Origin: Christensenellaceae bacterium
Lineage (GTDB): Bacteria; Bacillota; Clostridia; Christensenellales; Aristaeellaceae
NCBI GenBank assembly: GCA_022510815.1
Contig: JAFLST010000012.1
Span: forward strand, 1-64,000
Length of the DNA stretch: 64,000 bases
Direction: 5' to 3'
The notes below the pieces were generated by a model. The model did no database searches and was not told the origin of the DNA. It worked only from the letters and a program-made list of their open reading frames with translations. Each line of letters begins with the position of its first letter. The first letter of the stretch is position 1. Below, piece after piece: positions 36,586 through 45,398 of the stretch. A program made the position numbers and the translations under genes.

Positions 36586-38928
36586 TCAGTCTCCCTGCGA
36601 CGCGTCCTCCCGCAGCTTCCTCCAATACCGCACCAGCCGGCTGTCGTCCATCCGGCACTTCACGGGAGGCAGGAGCCGCACCGCGTAAGGGTCGAGGGAC
36701 ACCTCCGCCAGCCTGACCTGATGGAAGGCCGTCAGACCCGTCAGCACCTGCGGCACGGTCAGGCCGCAGTCCTCCGCCAGCTGCGATGCTGCCAGCGTTC
36801 CGCCAAGGCGCAGCCGCCGGTAGAGCACGCGCAGGGTCTCGTCGTCCATGGCGAGGTCAGCGAGCAGCGCGGTAAAGTCCGGGTTGGGCTTGAGCGCGTG
36901 GAGCGTCGCCCGGGGGCAGCGCATCATGATGGCCTCCGCCTCGCCCGGGAGCACGTCGCCATCCAGCAGGACAATGTCCCGCCAGATATCTGTCAGCAGT
37001 TCCAGCCGGGGCGTCACCAGCACGGTGTTGAAGCCGCGCAGGTCTTTCACCTGCCGGAACGCGATATCGCAGGGGCCCTCCAGCGAGACGGCTGCGGCGC
37101 GTTCCCGCTCATGGGCGATCATCAGCACTCCGCGGCCCGGCTGCAGCATCCGCTTCACCGCCGCCATTGTCAGTGTGTGCAGCGGCTGACGGGTTCGTGA
37201 ATGATTCGCCGTCAGCGGGTCGATTTCCTGCAAAAGCCCTCGAAAAAGCGCCGTTTCGTCCGGCAGCGGGGCGGCTCCCTCGGCGGGGCGCAGGGCCTGC
37301 ACCTGAAGCTGCGGCGTGACCCGGCCCATATACTCGTTGCGCTCCGGCGCGTAGAGCACGTCGACCATCTCCAGCCCCTCGTCCGCCATGTCGCCCATGG
37401 AGAAGGCGATGCCGTCCCGCAGGGTCGCCCCGTCCAGCAGCGAGAGCTTCAGGTGCTGCCGCGTCTTCCCGACCCGGCGGGCCTGCTGAAGATGGCAGCG
37501 GGCCGTCATCAGCACCGGATTGGGGTTGCCGAAGCCCGTGGGCTGCAGCGCCTCCAGCGCGTCGATGGTCTCCAGCGTCACCGCCGAGAGCGGCATGGCG
37601 AGGTCGTACTCCTTCGCGGGGATGTAGCAGCTCAGGTCGCAGTTCTCGCAGATGGCCAGATTCAGCCGCCTGCGCAGCTCCGGCACGAGGGACGCGTCCA
37701 TGGTCAGGCCCGCGGCCTGCTCGTGACCGCCGAAGCGCTGGAACAGGTCCTTGCAGATGGTCAGCATGGCGTGAATGTTCACGCCGGGGATCGAGCGGCA
37801 GGAGCCCACCGCCACGCCCTCCTGCCGGGAGAGCACGATCGCCGGGAAGTGATAGCGCTCGCAGATGCGCCCTGCCGCCAGCCCGATCACGCCGCTGTTC
37901 CAGCCCTCGCCCATAACGATGATGACGAGGTCGTCCCTGAAGTCGACCGACTCGGCGATCTGCGCAATGGCCTGCTCCGTGATATCCTGCTCGATGGCCT
38001 GCCGCTGCTGGTTGTTCTGCTCGAGGTGCGCCGCGATCCGCTCCGCCGCTTCGACGTCATCGGTGGTCAGCAGCGTCACGCCCTGCGCCGCGTCCTCCAG
38101 CCGACCGCCCGCGTTGAGCCTCGGGGCCAGCCGGAAGCCCACATGCCCCGCGCTGACCGGCGGGTTCACGCCGCTGAACTGCAGCAGCGCCCGCAGGCCG
38201 GGCCGGGAGGAATCCGCCATCAGCGCCAGCCCTTCCCGCACGATGACGCGGTTCTCGTCCACCAGCGGCACGATATCCGCCACTGTCGCCAGCGCTGCCA
38301 GATCGAGCCGCCTGCGCACGCCGTCCATGCCCAGAAGCGCCTGCGTCAGCTTCAGCGCCACGCCCGCGCCGCATAGCCGCCGGAAGGGATACGCGCCGAG
38401 CAGCGGGTTGAGCACCACATTGGCCGGGGATGGCGTCTCCGCGAGCTGGTGGTGGTCGGTGACAATGACCGTCATGCCCAGCATCTGGGCCAGCGCGACC
38501 TCGTCGTGGTTGGTCACGCCGCAGTCGACGGTGATGAGCAGCCGGTGGTTTTCCGCCATCTCCCGGACGGCAGCTTCGTTGAGGCCATAGCCCTCCCCAT
38601 GGCGCGAGGGAATGCGGAAGTCCGGGTCGGCGCCCAGCTCCCGCAGGGTCTCCAGCAGGATGGAGGTCGCGCACACGCCGTCCACGTCGTAGTCGCCGTA
38701 GATGATGATGGGCGCTCCGGCTTCGATGGCCTCCCGGATGATCCGCACCGCCTTTTCCATGCCCTGCATGAGGAAGGGATCGTGCAGGTGCTCCAGCGAC
38801 GGGTGCAGAAAACGCTCGGCCTTCTCGGGCGTGTCGACGCCCCGGTTGCGCAGGATGGACGAAAGCCACAGCGGCAGGTCGCCGATGGGCTGCGGATGCT
38901 CGGTTCCGCGGCGGTTGAACTGCAGCAT
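36586..38928 (-). CDS. recJ: Single-stranded-DNA-specific exonuclease RecJ
   Basis: This 780-residue DHH-family 5'-3' exonuclease shows YGDYDVDGVCATSILLETL, LLITVDCGVTNHDEV and VIVTDHHQLAE (DHH motif), LCGAGVALKLTQALL, and the DHHA1 region with GFRLAPRLNAGGRLEDAAQGVTLL, VIVMGEGWNSGVIGLAAGRI and RFGGHEQAAGLTMD. After the OB-fold it has a long C-terminal part of about 200 residues (helicase-like fold of unknown role, found in many Firmicutes RecJ proteins). The start MLQFNRRG is good, with AAGGAG nearby. It belongs to the secD-secF-recJ-rel cluster common in Clostridia. Confidence 0.95.
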   Translation of the reverse strand: MLQFNRRGTEHPQPIGDLPLWLSSILRNRGVDTPEKAERFLHPSLEHLHDPFLMQGMEKAVRIIREAIEAGAPIIIYGDYDVDGVCATSILLETLRELGADPDFRIPSRHGEGYGLNEAAVREMAENHRLLITVDCGVTNHDEVALAQMLGMTVIVTDHHQLAETPSPANVVLNPLLGAYPFRRLCGAGVALKLTQALLGMDGVRRRLDLAALATVADIVPLVDENRVIVREGLALMADSSRPGLRALLQFSGVNPPVSAGHVGFRLAPRLNAGGRLEDAAQGVTLLTTDDVEAAERIAAHLEQNNQQRQAIEQDITEQAIAQIAESVDFRDDLVIIVMGEGWNSGVIGLAAGRICERYHFPAIVLSRQEGVAVGSCRSIPGVNIHAMLTICKDLFQRFGGHEQAAGLTMDASLVPELRRRLNLAICENCDLSCYIPAKEYDLAMPLSAVTLETIDALEALQPTGFGNPNPVLMTARCHLQQARRVGKTRQHLKLSLLDGATLRDGIAFSMGDMADEGLEMVDVLYAPERNEYMGRVTPQLQVQALRPAEGAAPLPDETALFRGLLQEIDPLTANHSRTRQPLHTLTMAAVKRMLQPGRGVLMIAHERERAAAVSLEGPCDIAFRQVKDLRGFNTVLVTPRLELLTDIWRDIVLLDGDVLPGEAEAIMMRCPRATLHALKPNPDFTALLADLAMDDETLRVLYRRLRLGGTLAASQLAEDCGLTVPQVLTGLTAFHQVRLAEVSLDPYAVRLLPPVKCRMDDSRLVRYWRKLREDASQGD

Positions 38929-39058
38929 GGCTTTCAGCTCCTTTCGTCAGGACAGCAGGCGGTCGGCTCGCGGACGAGGCCGCCGCTCATGAACAGTCTC
39001 CGGAAAATAGCAGCAGGGCAGGAGACGTCGCCGCCCCTGCCCCGCAAGATGGTTGGTA

Positions 39059-39973
39059 TTACGCCTTCTTGGCCTTGAGCAGCTTGCCGCCGTTCTTGCG
39101 CTTGCGCTCCTCGAGGAACGCCCAGACGTAGCCGTTGATCATGTTGGCGCTGTAGACGCCGGACACGATGCCGATGATGATCGGCAGGGCGAACTCCTTG
39201 ATGGACGCCACGCCCAGCACATACAGGGCGACGATGGTGATCAGGGTGGTCAGGGTCGTGTTGATGGTGCGGCCGAGGCACTCCTTGATCGAGCGGTTGA
39301 CGACCTCTTCGCGCGGGAGGTTGCCGGACATCTTGCGGGCGTTCTCGCGGATGCGGTCGAAGATGACGATGGTGTTGTTGATGGAGTAGCCGACGATGGT
39401 CAGCATGGCCGCGATGAACGAGGAGTTCATCTGCACGAAGGAGCGCAGGATGACCATGAAGGCCAGCATCATCAGCACGTCGTGGATCAGGCCCAGCACG
39501 GCGGCGAGGCCGGAGTTGAAGTCAAAGCGGAACGCGATGTAGATCAGCATCAGCACAGAGGCCAGCAGCACGGACATGAACGCGTTCTTGAGCAGCGTCG
39601 CGCCGGCGACAGGGCCGACGTAGTTCACGTCGCCGATGCTCACCGCGTCGGGGTACTTCTCGACGATACCGGCCTCGAAGCCCTCCTGCACGGCCTGCAC
39701 GCCGTCCTGATCAATGGCGGCCAGACGGATGTTGACCTCGTCATGGTTCGCGCCCTGCACAGTGACGGTGTACTCGCCCACGTTCATGCCGTTCAGCACG
39801 GCTTCCACATCGCTCTGGGAAGCGTCCGCGCCCAGCGCGTACTGCATCGACAGGCCGCCGGTGAAGTCAAGGCCCAGATTCACGCCGAGGCCCACAATGC
39901 TCAGCAGAATCGCCAGCAGCAGGATGCCGCCGGAGATAATCAGGCAGGTTTTCGCATGATTCTTAATGGTCAT
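39059..39973 (-). CDS. secF: Protein-export membrane protein SecF
   Basis: This 304-residue membrane protein works with SecD to pull exported proteins across the membrane using the ion gradient. It has a first transmembrane helix (CLIISGGILLLAILLSIVGLGVNLG), the conserved GLDFTGG motif, then five further helices with FRFDFNSGLAAVLGLIHDVLMM and the Asn-rich IVGYSINNTIVIFDRIREN segment that includes functional Asp and Arg residues. Its ATG follows the secD stop codon directly (TAAATG). Confidence 0.97.
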   Translation of the reverse strand: MTIKNHAKTCLIISGGILLLAILLSIVGLGVNLGLDFTGGLSMQYALGADASQSDVEAVLNGMNVGEYTVTVQGANHDEVNIRLAAIDQDGVQAVQEGFEAGIVEKYPDAVSIGDVNYVGPVAGATLLKNAFMSVLLASVLMLIYIAFRFDFNSGLAAVLGLIHDVLMMLAFMVILRSFVQMNSSFIAAMLTIVGYSINNTIVIFDRIRENARKMSGNLPREEVVNRSIKECLGRTINTTLTTLITIVALYVLGVASIKEFALPIIIGIVSGVYSANMINGYVWAFLEERKRKNGGKLLKAKKA

Positions 39974-41302
39974 TTACTGCTCCTCCTTCCGAGTCTGAAC
40001 GCCGGAGGTGAACAGCTTCACGTCCCAGTTGTTCAGCGCGACGATCTGCTTCATGAGGAAGCGGGTGACGATGATGGCCGTGAACATGGAGGTGATCACG
40101 CCCAGCAGCAGCGTCTTGGCGAAGCCCTGAATGGAGCCGGTGCCGAAGTACATCAGCACGATGGAGGCGATCAGGGTGGTGACGTTGGCGTCGAGGATGG
40201 CGCTCATGGCGTTCTTGAAGCCAGCGCGCACGGAGGCCTTGAGGGGCCGGCCGGAGCGGACTTCCTCATTGAAGCGCTCGTAGATGATGACGTTGGCGTC
40301 CACGGCCATGCCGATGCCCAGCACGATACCGGCCAGACCGGGCAGGGTGAGCTGGATGCCGGGGATGACGGCGATGAGGAAGAACAGCAGGATGATGTAG
40401 ATCACCAGCGCCCAAGAGGCAACGATGCCGTTCAGGCGGTAGCGGACGATCATGACAACCATGATGAGCAGGATGCCGATGATGGCCGCGAGCACGGAGG
40501 AGGACAGGGCGTCGTCGCCGAGGGTGGCGGAGACGGTGTCAACCTTCTGCTGGGTCAGGACCAGCGGCAGAGCGCCGGACTGGATCTGCGCCGCGACGGT
40601 CTGGGCGCGCTCGAGGCTGCCCATGCCGTTGATGATGCCGGAGCCCTGAGAGATGACGGACTGCACGGTCGCGTCAACGAGCACCGCGTCGTCCAGATAG
40701 ATGGCGATGTTGCGGCCGAGGAATTCGGCGGTCTTCTCGGCGAAGATGGCCGCGCCCTCGTCGTTGAGCTGGAACTGGATGACGTATTCGCCCTCCTGCA
40801 GCGCCACGCCCGCCAGCTGCACCATGGAGCCGTCCATGAAGGCCTCGCCGGTGGGGTCGCGGAACTCCAGCTTGGCCGGGGTGCCGATCAGGTCGAGGAT
40901 CGCGTTGGGATCGGTCACGTCCGGGATCTCCACGCGGATGCCGTCGCCGCCGATGCGCTGCACGGTGCTCTCCGCATAGCCGCGGTCGGTCAGACGGTTC
41001 TGGATGACCGTGATGGTGCCCTCGATCAGGCTGTCGAAGCTGGCCTCGCTGTTCTCGGGCCGGGCCGCGGAGTATTCGACGTACACGCCGCCGCGCAGGT
41101 CAAGGCCCAGAGGCAGGGTGGACGGCCACGCGTCCGCGTTGGTGGTCGGGAGCCACGGCAGGAGCTTGTACAGGCCGCGGCTGTCCAGAGGCATGCCGGT
41201 CACGCCCAGCACGCCGCACACGACGGTCAGCACGCACAGGATGCACAGCGCGATGACGGCCTTCGTCTTGGCGTTCACGCGCCCTTTGCGGTTGGATTTC
41301 AT
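39974..41302 (-). CDS. secD: Protein-export membrane protein SecD
   Basis: This 442-residue protein is the large partner of SecF. It has an N-terminal transmembrane helix (AVIALCILCVLTVVCGVLG), the LGLDLRGGVYVEY motif, a periplasm-facing (here extracellular) P1 domain and five C-terminal helices with GMAVDANVIIYERFNEE, containing the Asp/Arg ion-pathway residues. The ATG at 41302 is preceded by AAGGAGA about 11 nt upstream; a longer reading from 41347 lacks support. It is separate from SecF, unlike the fused SecDF of Bacillus. Confidence 0.97.
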   Translation of the reverse strand: MKSNRKGRVNAKTKAVIALCILCVLTVVCGVLGVTGMPLDSRGLYKLLPWLPTTNADAWPSTLPLGLDLRGGVYVEYSAARPENSEASFDSLIEGTITVIQNRLTDRGYAESTVQRIGGDGIRVEIPDVTDPNAILDLIGTPAKLEFRDPTGEAFMDGSMVQLAGVALQEGEYVIQFQLNDEGAAIFAEKTAEFLGRNIAIYLDDAVLVDATVQSVISQGSGIINGMGSLERAQTVAAQIQSGALPLVLTQQKVDTVSATLGDDALSSSVLAAIIGILLIMVVMIVRYRLNGIVASWALVIYIILLFFLIAVIPGIQLTLPGLAGIVLGIGMAVDANVIIYERFNEEVRSGRPLKASVRAGFKNAMSAILDANVTTLIASIVLMYFGTGSIQGFAKTLLLGVITSMFTAIIVTRFLMKQIVALNNWDVKLFTSGVQTRKEEQ

Positions 41303-41397
41303 ATCGCTTGATCTCTCCTTATCATGTCGCCAGAACAGCAAAGCCATTTTGACGAGTTATACTAAAGAATGCTTCCCTGCGAACGGCTTCTCCCCTG

Positions 41398-41739
41398 CTA
41401 CCCGGAGGTTTCCTCCAGCCGGCAGGCGGCGTACGCGGTGCGCACATAGGGTCGCTTGCCCAGCGGGATGCCGTTGCCGTCCCGTACGGGGACGCTGACG
41501 GGCAGCAGCGCCGCGCCGGAGATCACCGGCAGGAGCCGCCTCGACGCCGTGCCGGGCAGGTGGTGCTCGATCACGTCCTCCGCCGGAACCGCCTCAGCGG
41601 CTGTCCTCAGCGCGGCCTGTATCGGCGGCGGCAGGGACGCTTCGGTCTCAGCCTCAGGCCGGGACACCAGCGAGCGGCAGGACAGAAGCATCAGCGCCGC
41701 AAACACGCCGACGAGCATGCACTGCCCCAGTCGTCTCAT
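41398..41739 (-). CDS. Small putative lipoprotein
   Basis: This 113-residue protein has a lipoprotein signal (MRRLGQCMLVGVFAALMLLSC, lipobox LLSC with Cys21 as the lipid anchor). The mature part is short, with no family that I recognise (segments DVIEHHLPGTASRRLLPVI and LGKRPYVRTAYAACRLEE). AAGGAGGG is 7 nt before the ATG, and there is a strong promoter upstream. It precedes secD in the same direction by 95 bp and could share its transcript. It may be a lineage-specific envelope protein. Confidence 0.75.
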   Translation of the reverse strand: MRRLGQCMLVGVFAALMLLSCRSLVSRPEAETEASLPPPIQAALRTAAEAVPAEDVIEHHLPGTASRRLLPVISGAALLPVSVPVRDGNGIPLGKRPYVRTAYAACRLEETSG

Positions 41740-41781
41740 GGCGCTCCCTCCTTTTTCAGCCGCTTCGGCACAGATGGATGT

Positions 41782-41810
41782 ATTATATCGTTTTTTTGCG
41801 CTTTCGTCAA
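41782..41810 (-). promoter_or_regulatory. Sigma-A promoter of the lipoprotein gene/secDF cluster
   Basis: On the minus strand, TTGACG (41805-41810) and TATAAT (41782-41787) are separated by 17 bp, 42 nt upstream of the lipoprotein start codon. Confidence 0.8.
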
Positions 41811-41828
41811 GGAATGACGGGAAAACAA

Positions 41829-41893
41829 TGCGGGAGGAGACTTTCGAGCCGAAAATCCCCTCCCGCGCCCTCCCGAAAGGCGGCCCGGACTGC
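41829..41893 (+). repeat. Intergenic double-hairpin repeat, copy D
   Basis: CGGGAGGAGACTTTC-GAGC-CGAAAATCCCCTCCCG (about 41831-41866) is followed by CGCCCTCCCGAAAGGCGGCCCGG. It is divergent from copies A-C in the first stem, but paired changes keep the hairpin, which suggests selection on structure. It lies downstream of the GH31 gene. Confidence 0.65.
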
Positions 41894-41931
41894 ATCAGCT
41901 CCGCCCGGATGCTGCCATTCGGTTTGCTGGT

Positions 41932-44178
41932 TTATTCGTGCACAACCACCGTATAGGGCTTCTTGCTGTCCGTCTCGACGGAGGCCTTGCCGCCCTTCAT
42001 GGTGACGGTGTAGGTCGCGGCGACGCCGCCCTTGAGGTCGGGGACGGTGACCGTCGCACTCTGGCCCTCCGGGAGCTGGAAGACATGCAGCTCGAGGCCA
42101 TCCTCATAGTCGTAGTCCGGGCGGGTGTCGCACTTGCCCATGGGCAGCACGGTGCCGGGCCGCACCATCAGCGGCATCGTCAGGAAGCCGTGGGTCTCGG
42201 TCTGCCAGCGCCCGCCGACAGCCTTGTCGCCGGTGATGAGGTTCGTCCATGTGCCCTCGGGCAGGTAATACTGCACCTGACCGTCCTCACGGAAGATCGG
42301 CGCGGCCAGCAGCGCCTCGCCCAGCATGTACTGGCGGTCGAGGGTGTCGACAGCCGGGTCCTCCGGGAACTCGAGCAGCATCGGGCGCATCATCGGCACG
42401 CCGTGCTCGTGGGCTTCAACAGCCTTGCCGTAGAGGTAGGGCATCAGGCGGCACTTGAGCTTGGTGAACGCCCGCACCACGTCGCAGCTCTCCTCGTCGA
42501 ACAGCCACGGCACCCGGTAGCTGGTGGAGCCGTGCAGGCGGCTGTGGGAGGACAGGAGGCCGAACTGGCACCAGCGCTTGTAGACATGGGCAGGGGCGGT
42601 GTTCTCGAAGCCGGAAATGTCGTGGCTCCAGTAGCCAAAGCCGCTGTGACTCATGGACAGGCCCGCGCGGAGCGTCTCCGCCATGGAGATGTAGCTGGCG
42701 GTATTGTCGCCGCCCCAGTGCACCGGGAACTGCTGCCCGCCCACCGTCGCCGAGCGCGCGAACAGGATAGCCTCACCCTCGCCGCGGCGATCCTTGAGCA
42801 CGTCAAAGACCAGCTTGTTGTACAGGAAGGTGTAGTAATTGTGCATCTTCAGCGCGTCGCTGCCGTCGAAGTAGGCGATGTCCCGCACCGGGATGCGCTC
42901 GCCGAAGTCGGTCTTGAAGCAGTCGATGCCCATGTCGAGCAGCTTGTACAGATAGGAGGCGTACCACTTGCGGGCGTCGGGGTTGGTCACGTCCAGCACC
43001 GCCATGCCCGCCTGCCAGCGGTCGGTCTGCCACACGTCGCCGTTGGTCTTCTTGAGCAGATACCCGTGCTCCATGCCCTCCTTGAACAGCGGAGAGGCCT
43101 GACCGATGTAGGGATTGATCCAGCAGCACAGCCGCAGGCCCTTCTCGTGATAGCGCTTCAGCATGCCCTCCGGGTCCGGGAAGGTCTCCTCATCCCATGT
43201 GAAGTCGCACCAGTTGAAGCCCTTCATCCAGAAGCAGTCGAAGTGGAACACGGATAGCGGAATGTCGCGCTGGGCCATGCCGTCGATGAAGGAGGAGGCG
43301 GTCGCCTCGTCATAGTTGGTGGTGAAGGAGGTGGACAGCCACAGGCCGAAGCTCCACGCGGGCAGCAGCGCCGGACGGCCGGTCAGCGCGGTGTAGAGGT
43401 CGAGGGTGCCCTTGGGGGTGCCGCCGTAGATGACGTCGTAGCAGAGCGTTTCGCCAGGCACGGAGAACTGCACCCGCTCCACCTTCTCGCTGGCGACCTC
43501 GAAGGACACGTCGCTCGGGTCCTCCACCAGCACGCCGTAGCCGCGGTTGGTCATGTAGAAGGGCACGTTCTTGTACGCCAGCTCGGAGGCCGTGCCGCCG
43601 TCGGCGTTCCAGATGTCAACGGACTGACCGTTCTTCACATAGGCGGTGAAGCGCTCGCCGAGGCCGTAGACATTCTCGCCCACGTCGAGGTACAGGCTGT
43701 CGCACATGAAGGGCCTGCCCACGGGGTTCAGCGAGGCCAGCTCGCCGGACTTCTCAAAGGCGTGGGCCATGCCGTGATAGCCGCTGGAGGTGATCACCTT
43801 GCCGTCCGCGAGGAAATCCACCTGCCACTGACCCTGCGCCTTGAGCACCCGGGCGGTGAGCTTGCCGCTGGTGAAGCTGACGGACTGATCGTCCTCGGCG
43901 ATCACGGGGCTGGTCTGCTCCTCGTAGGTCTCGAAGGCCGGGCCCTTGACCTGCGCGCCTTGGAAGTGGGTGATCTTGACGCGGATGATGTTCTCCCTCG
44001 GCGCGGAGAAGGTAACGTTCAGCGTCGCGCCGTCGAGCATGTCGCCGCGGCCCCGCACCGGATGGCAAGCCGCCAGCACCTCCAGCTCCTTTTCTCGCTT
44101 CATCACGCGGATGCACTGGGTGGCATAGGACATGTTGTACTGCTGGCGGATCAGCCAGTAACCCTGTGTGAACTTCAT
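41932..44178 (-). CDS. Glycoside hydrolase family 31 (alpha-xylosidase YicI-like)
   Basis: This 748-residue retaining glycosidase resembles YicI-type alpha-xylosidases/alpha-glucosidases. It has an N-terminal beta-sandwich (about 1-240), the catalytic barrel with PAWSFGLWLSTSFTTNYDE and FHFDCFWMKGFNWCDFTWD, the nucleophile Asp424 in KTDFGERIP, the acid/base candidate in VHWGGDNTASY, and GYWSHDISGFENTAP. C-terminal beta domains follow. There is no signal peptide, so it acts in the cytoplasm on imported oligosaccharides, for instance xyloglucan or isoprimeverose fragments. The ATG at 44178 has AAGGAG 7 nt upstream, inside the end of the preceding gene. It is the last gene of a three-gene operon with GH29. 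Confidence 0.93.
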   Translation of the reverse strand: MKFTQGYWLIRQQYNMSYATQCIRVMKREKELEVLAACHPVRGRGDMLDGATLNVTFSAPRENIIRVKITHFQGAQVKGPAFETYEEQTSPVIAEDDQSVSFTSGKLTARVLKAQGQWQVDFLADGKVITSSGYHGMAHAFEKSGELASLNPVGRPFMCDSLYLDVGENVYGLGERFTAYVKNGQSVDIWNADGGTASELAYKNVPFYMTNRGYGVLVEDPSDVSFEVASEKVERVQFSVPGETLCYDVIYGGTPKGTLDLYTALTGRPALLPAWSFGLWLSTSFTTNYDEATASSFIDGMAQRDIPLSVFHFDCFWMKGFNWCDFTWDEETFPDPEGMLKRYHEKGLRLCCWINPYIGQASPLFKEGMEHGYLLKKTNGDVWQTDRWQAGMAVLDVTNPDARKWYASYLYKLLDMGIDCFKTDFGERIPVRDIAYFDGSDALKMHNYYTFLYNKLVFDVLKDRRGEGEAILFARSATVGGQQFPVHWGGDNTASYISMAETLRAGLSMSHSGFGYWSHDISGFENTAPAHVYKRWCQFGLLSSHSRLHGSTSYRVPWLFDEESCDVVRAFTKLKCRLMPYLYGKAVEAHEHGVPMMRPMLLEFPEDPAVDTLDRQYMLGEALLAAPIFREDGQVQYYLPEGTWTNLITGDKAVGGRWQTETHGFLTMPLMVRPGTVLPMGKCDTRPDYDYEDGLELHVFQLPEGQSATVTVPDLKGGVAATYTVTMKGGKASVETDSKKPYTVVVHE

Positions 44179-44180
44179 GG

Positions 44181-45398
44181 TCATTCTCCTTTGTCCATAA
44201 TTGTTTGAATCAGTTTGGATATACGATGGGTGCAGTCGGCCTCGCGGGTTTCGCGCCTGCGCCAGTCATCGGAGAGCGGGAAGCAGAGCTTGTCGCTGAC
44301 GGATTTGCCCATGTCCCACCGGCCGTTTTCGTTCCGGCAGCCGTCCAGCCACTCCGCCGCGAACCGGAGCTGCCCCCGGGCGTGCCGATACCGCGCCAGC
44401 AGCTCCAGCGCGGACAGATAGCGGCTGGCCTCCCGGCTCTCGAAGACCGGCGGCGGATTGGCGATCACGCCGTCATAGATGTAGTAAATTCCGTGCTCCT
44501 GATGAAGCAGGTACTCGACGAAGGCGTTCTCCGTCTTCGGGTCGAGGCAGCCGCTCACCAGCGACACCGGATAAAAATTGGCAAGGCCCACCAGCCTGCC
44601 GCCCCAAGGCCTGAGAATCTCACGGTAAGCGGCCTCGTAGGCCTCCTGACCATACGACCCGCCGGCAAAGGCCGCCGTGACGACCTCCGCCCACCGCCGG
44701 GCAACCTCGTTGGCCCGCTCATTGCCGCCCGTGAACCGCCTGATCCATGTGGACAGGATCAGGTCAGTGAAGACGTCCCAGTCGTGAATCTTCTCCCGGT
44801 GATCGGGGATGGCGTTCTTCCCTGCCAGACAGCCGTCCATGTAGGCCAGCGCCTTCAGGATGCAGTCATCTTCCTCAGTGAAGCCCAGATATTCCAGCCG
44901 CCGCAGCGCCTGCTCGGTGGTGACCGGCGCGTCATAGAACTGCGACATGGAGTGGAACGTGCCCCACTTGCCGTCCTCCTGCTGCAGCGCGATCAGCTGC
45001 CGCGCCCATTTGCCGTCCCTGTACATGGCGTCGCACTTTTTCAAGGCAAGGTTATGGCCCTGCCCCTCGGCCTGCCGATACCAGTACCAGGCGCTGTCAT
45101 GATCGGGCGCTGTGCCGATCCCCTCCTCGTAGAACCATGCAAGGTTATACTGACCATCCCGGTCGCCATGTCGGGCAGCTCGTTCGGTCCAGTGAAAAGC
45201 CTGAGCCGTATCCCTTTCAATGCCGAGCCCTTCAAGGTAGAAGTATCCGATCTGACACTCAGCCAGCGGGTATCCCTGCTGCGCCAGCGCCAGATGCCCC
45301 TCGAAGCACGCTTCATGCTGTCCGGTTTCAAAACACTCCCGGATGAGTCGATTGCACTCGTCCAATTCAGGGCAAGGCTTGTAATAGCTTGAGCTCAT
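44181..45398 (-). CDS. Sel1-repeat protein with all-helical C-terminal domain
   Basis: This 405-residue cytoplasmic protein has two parts. Residues about 30-125 hold Sel1-like (TPR-related) repeats: YPLAECQIGYFYLEGLGIERD then DRDGQYNLAWFYEEGIGTAPD and a third partial unit. Residues about 130-400 are helical with LIALQQEDGKWGTFH and GCRNENGRWDMGK, patterns resembling the QDGGW-type turns of alpha/alpha-barrel enzymes such as terpene cyclases or prenyltransferase subunits. I do not know a named function. It is encoded between GH29 and GH31 with overlapping start (ATGA) and a 2-nt gap, so it should act on the same sugar pathway, as a scaffold, lyase/hydrolase or regulator. This is context only. 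Confidence 0.75.
   Translation of the reverse strand: MSSSYYKPCPELDECNRLIRECFETGQHEACFEGHLALAQQGYPLAECQIGYFYLEGLGIERDTAQAFHWTERAARHGDRDGQYNLAWFYEEGIGTAPDHDSAWYWYRQAEGQGHNLALKKCDAMYRDGKWARQLIALQQEDGKWGTFHSMSQFYDAPVTTEQALRRLEYLGFTEEDDCILKALAYMDGCLAGKNAIPDHREKIHDWDVFTDLILSTWIRRFTGGNERANEVARRWAEVVTAAFAGGSYGQEAYEAAYREILRPWGGRLVGLANFYPVSLVSGCLDPKTENAFVEYLLHQEHGIYYIYDGVIANPPPVFESREASRYLSALELLARYRHARGQLRFAAEWLDGCRNENGRWDMGKSVSDKLCFPLSDDWRRRETREADCTHRISKLIQTIMDKGE

Noticed and set aside
39053..41311. 752-codon plus-strand frame opposite secD and secF, and similar long frames opposite rel, tuf, nusG and permeases
   Set aside because: Low-complexity His/Asp/Gln/Arg-rich translations typical of antisense frames; the minus-strand genes have full family motifs.
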